From JBEVJC01 sp040510375 (lineage in GTDB: Bacteria > Bacteroidota > Bacteroidia > Chitinophagales > Chitinophagaceae), in assembly GCA_040510375.1 (NCBI GenBank), contig JBEVJC010000025.1, forward strand, positions 1-64,000: a stretch of 64,000 bases of DNA. The letters run 5' to 3'. Under the pieces are notes generated by a model that had not been told where the DNA came from, did no database searches, and saw only the letters and a program-made list of their open reading frames with translations. Below, piece after piece: positions 63,626-64,000 of the stretch. The position numbers and the translations under genes are program-made. Numbering within the stretch: position 1 is the stretch's first letter; every line of letters starts with the position of its first letter.

Positions 63626-64000
63626 GTGATTAAACGGAATTACCTGCCCGCTAGTTTTTGCCGGATGACACTGATGCTCGTCCTGCTTTGTTATGGAATT
63701 GTACTTCATGCCCAACAGGAACAAACAGTGACCGACACAGCCTATGAAGTGGAGGAGGATTATCCGGATATTGCTGAAGAGGAGGTGGTACTTGATACAG
63801 CTGGTTATGATGCCTCCAATATTTCAATCAGCGATCAGCCGCGCAGCGATCGGGCCTTGTTATTCCTGGCTAAAGAAAATCAGTCCGTCGAATCGTACCA
63901 TTTAAGAAGGATCAACGCGTTGCAGAAAGAGAAACTGAAAGCCGACAAGGACTACTGGTACGCTGACTATAATTTTAAAAAAAAGGAGGTCGTACAGGAA
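63626..64000 (+). CDS. Partial gene: exported protein cut by window end
   Basis: A GTG start one base after the SpoIIM-like stop opens a frame of 125 codons to the end of the window. It shows a hydrophobic signal segment ending H-A-Q near residue 29 and then an acidic, helical polar part. By position in RDD/SpoIIM loci it may be a DUF4129-type protein; too little is seen to say. Confidence 0.65.
   Translation, partial: MIKRNYLPASFCRMTLMLVLLCYGIVLHAQQEQTVTDTAYEVEEDYPDIAEEEVVLDTAGYDASNISISDQPRSDRALLFLAKENQSVESYHLRRINALQKEKLKADKDYWYADYNFKKKEVVQE

Noticed and set aside
1..64000. CRISPR array, rRNA genes or insertion sequences
   Set aside because: I found no regularly spaced direct repeats with unique spacers, no rRNA-like sequence and no transposase ORF.

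Overview
The window looks like a chromosomal segment of a Bacteroidota bacterium, most likely from the Chitinophagaceae or a close relative. The signs are an outer-membrane TonB-type beta-barrel receptor, several lipoproteins and FadL-like proteins, -7 elements of the TAnnTTTG type instead of sigma70 -10 boxes, A/T-rich start regions with little Shine-Dalgarno sequence, and an RDD / SpoIIM / signal-peptide gene group typical of this phylum. The species cannot be named from the sequence alone.

Positions 2106-36335 hold one long co-directional cluster for a contractile injection system of the extracellular (eCIS, Afp/PVC-like) class. In order it encodes a coiled-coil zinc-motif protein, a Pvc16-like DUF4255 tail terminator, an unknown 437-aa protein, the sheath, two cysteine-rich coiled-coil proteins, two gp19-type tube proteins, a 58-aa DUF5908 protein, a LysM tube-baseplate adaptor, a VgrG-like spike, a PAAR tip, a gp25-like wedge, two giant baseplate proteins (1497 and 2061 aa) and a CIS tape-measure-family protein. 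A cargo and accessory block follows: a 2533-aa polymorphic protein with an N-terminal eCIS-core (DUF4157) domain and a C-terminal His-rich nuclease-like domain, an overlapping 302-aa double-CXXCG protein that looks like its immunity partner, a ParA-like ATPase, a second small eCIS-core protein and a Pvc15-like AAA+ ATPase. No tail-fibre gene is evident. An orphan LuxR-type regulator with a cysteine cluster is divergent from the start of the cluster, with a DsbA-family protein next to it. The most notable point is the apparent toxin-immunity pair carried inside an eCIS operon, which would fit an antibacterial eCIS; most eCIS that have been studied act on eukaryotic cells.

Positions 36339-48083 are ordinary accessory metabolism: a short-chain dehydrogenase divergent from an HxlR regulator with clear operator-like repeats, a TlpA-like thioredoxin followed by an alpha/beta hydrolase, a SrpA-like catalase, DUF488, a flavin-dependent monooxygenase followed by pirin, a four-helix-bundle Cys-rich copper protein followed by an ICMT-like membrane protein, an MBL hydrolase, a glycosyltransferase and a lipoprotein.

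Positions 48180-54141 are housekeeping, mostly tRNA-related: tRNA-Leu(CAG) with its terminator, dapD, a GT4 glycosyltransferase, the threonylcarbamoyl-AMP synthase gene, a CCA-adding enzyme gene, a pRiA4b ORF-3-like gene and miaA. A 60-bp imperfect tandem duplication lies between the last two. Positions 54254-64000 carry envelope genes (TonB-type receptor, FadL-like porin, Gly/Tyr-rich lipoprotein), proS, a small membrane protein, and the RDD/SpoIIM pair followed by a gene cut by the window end.
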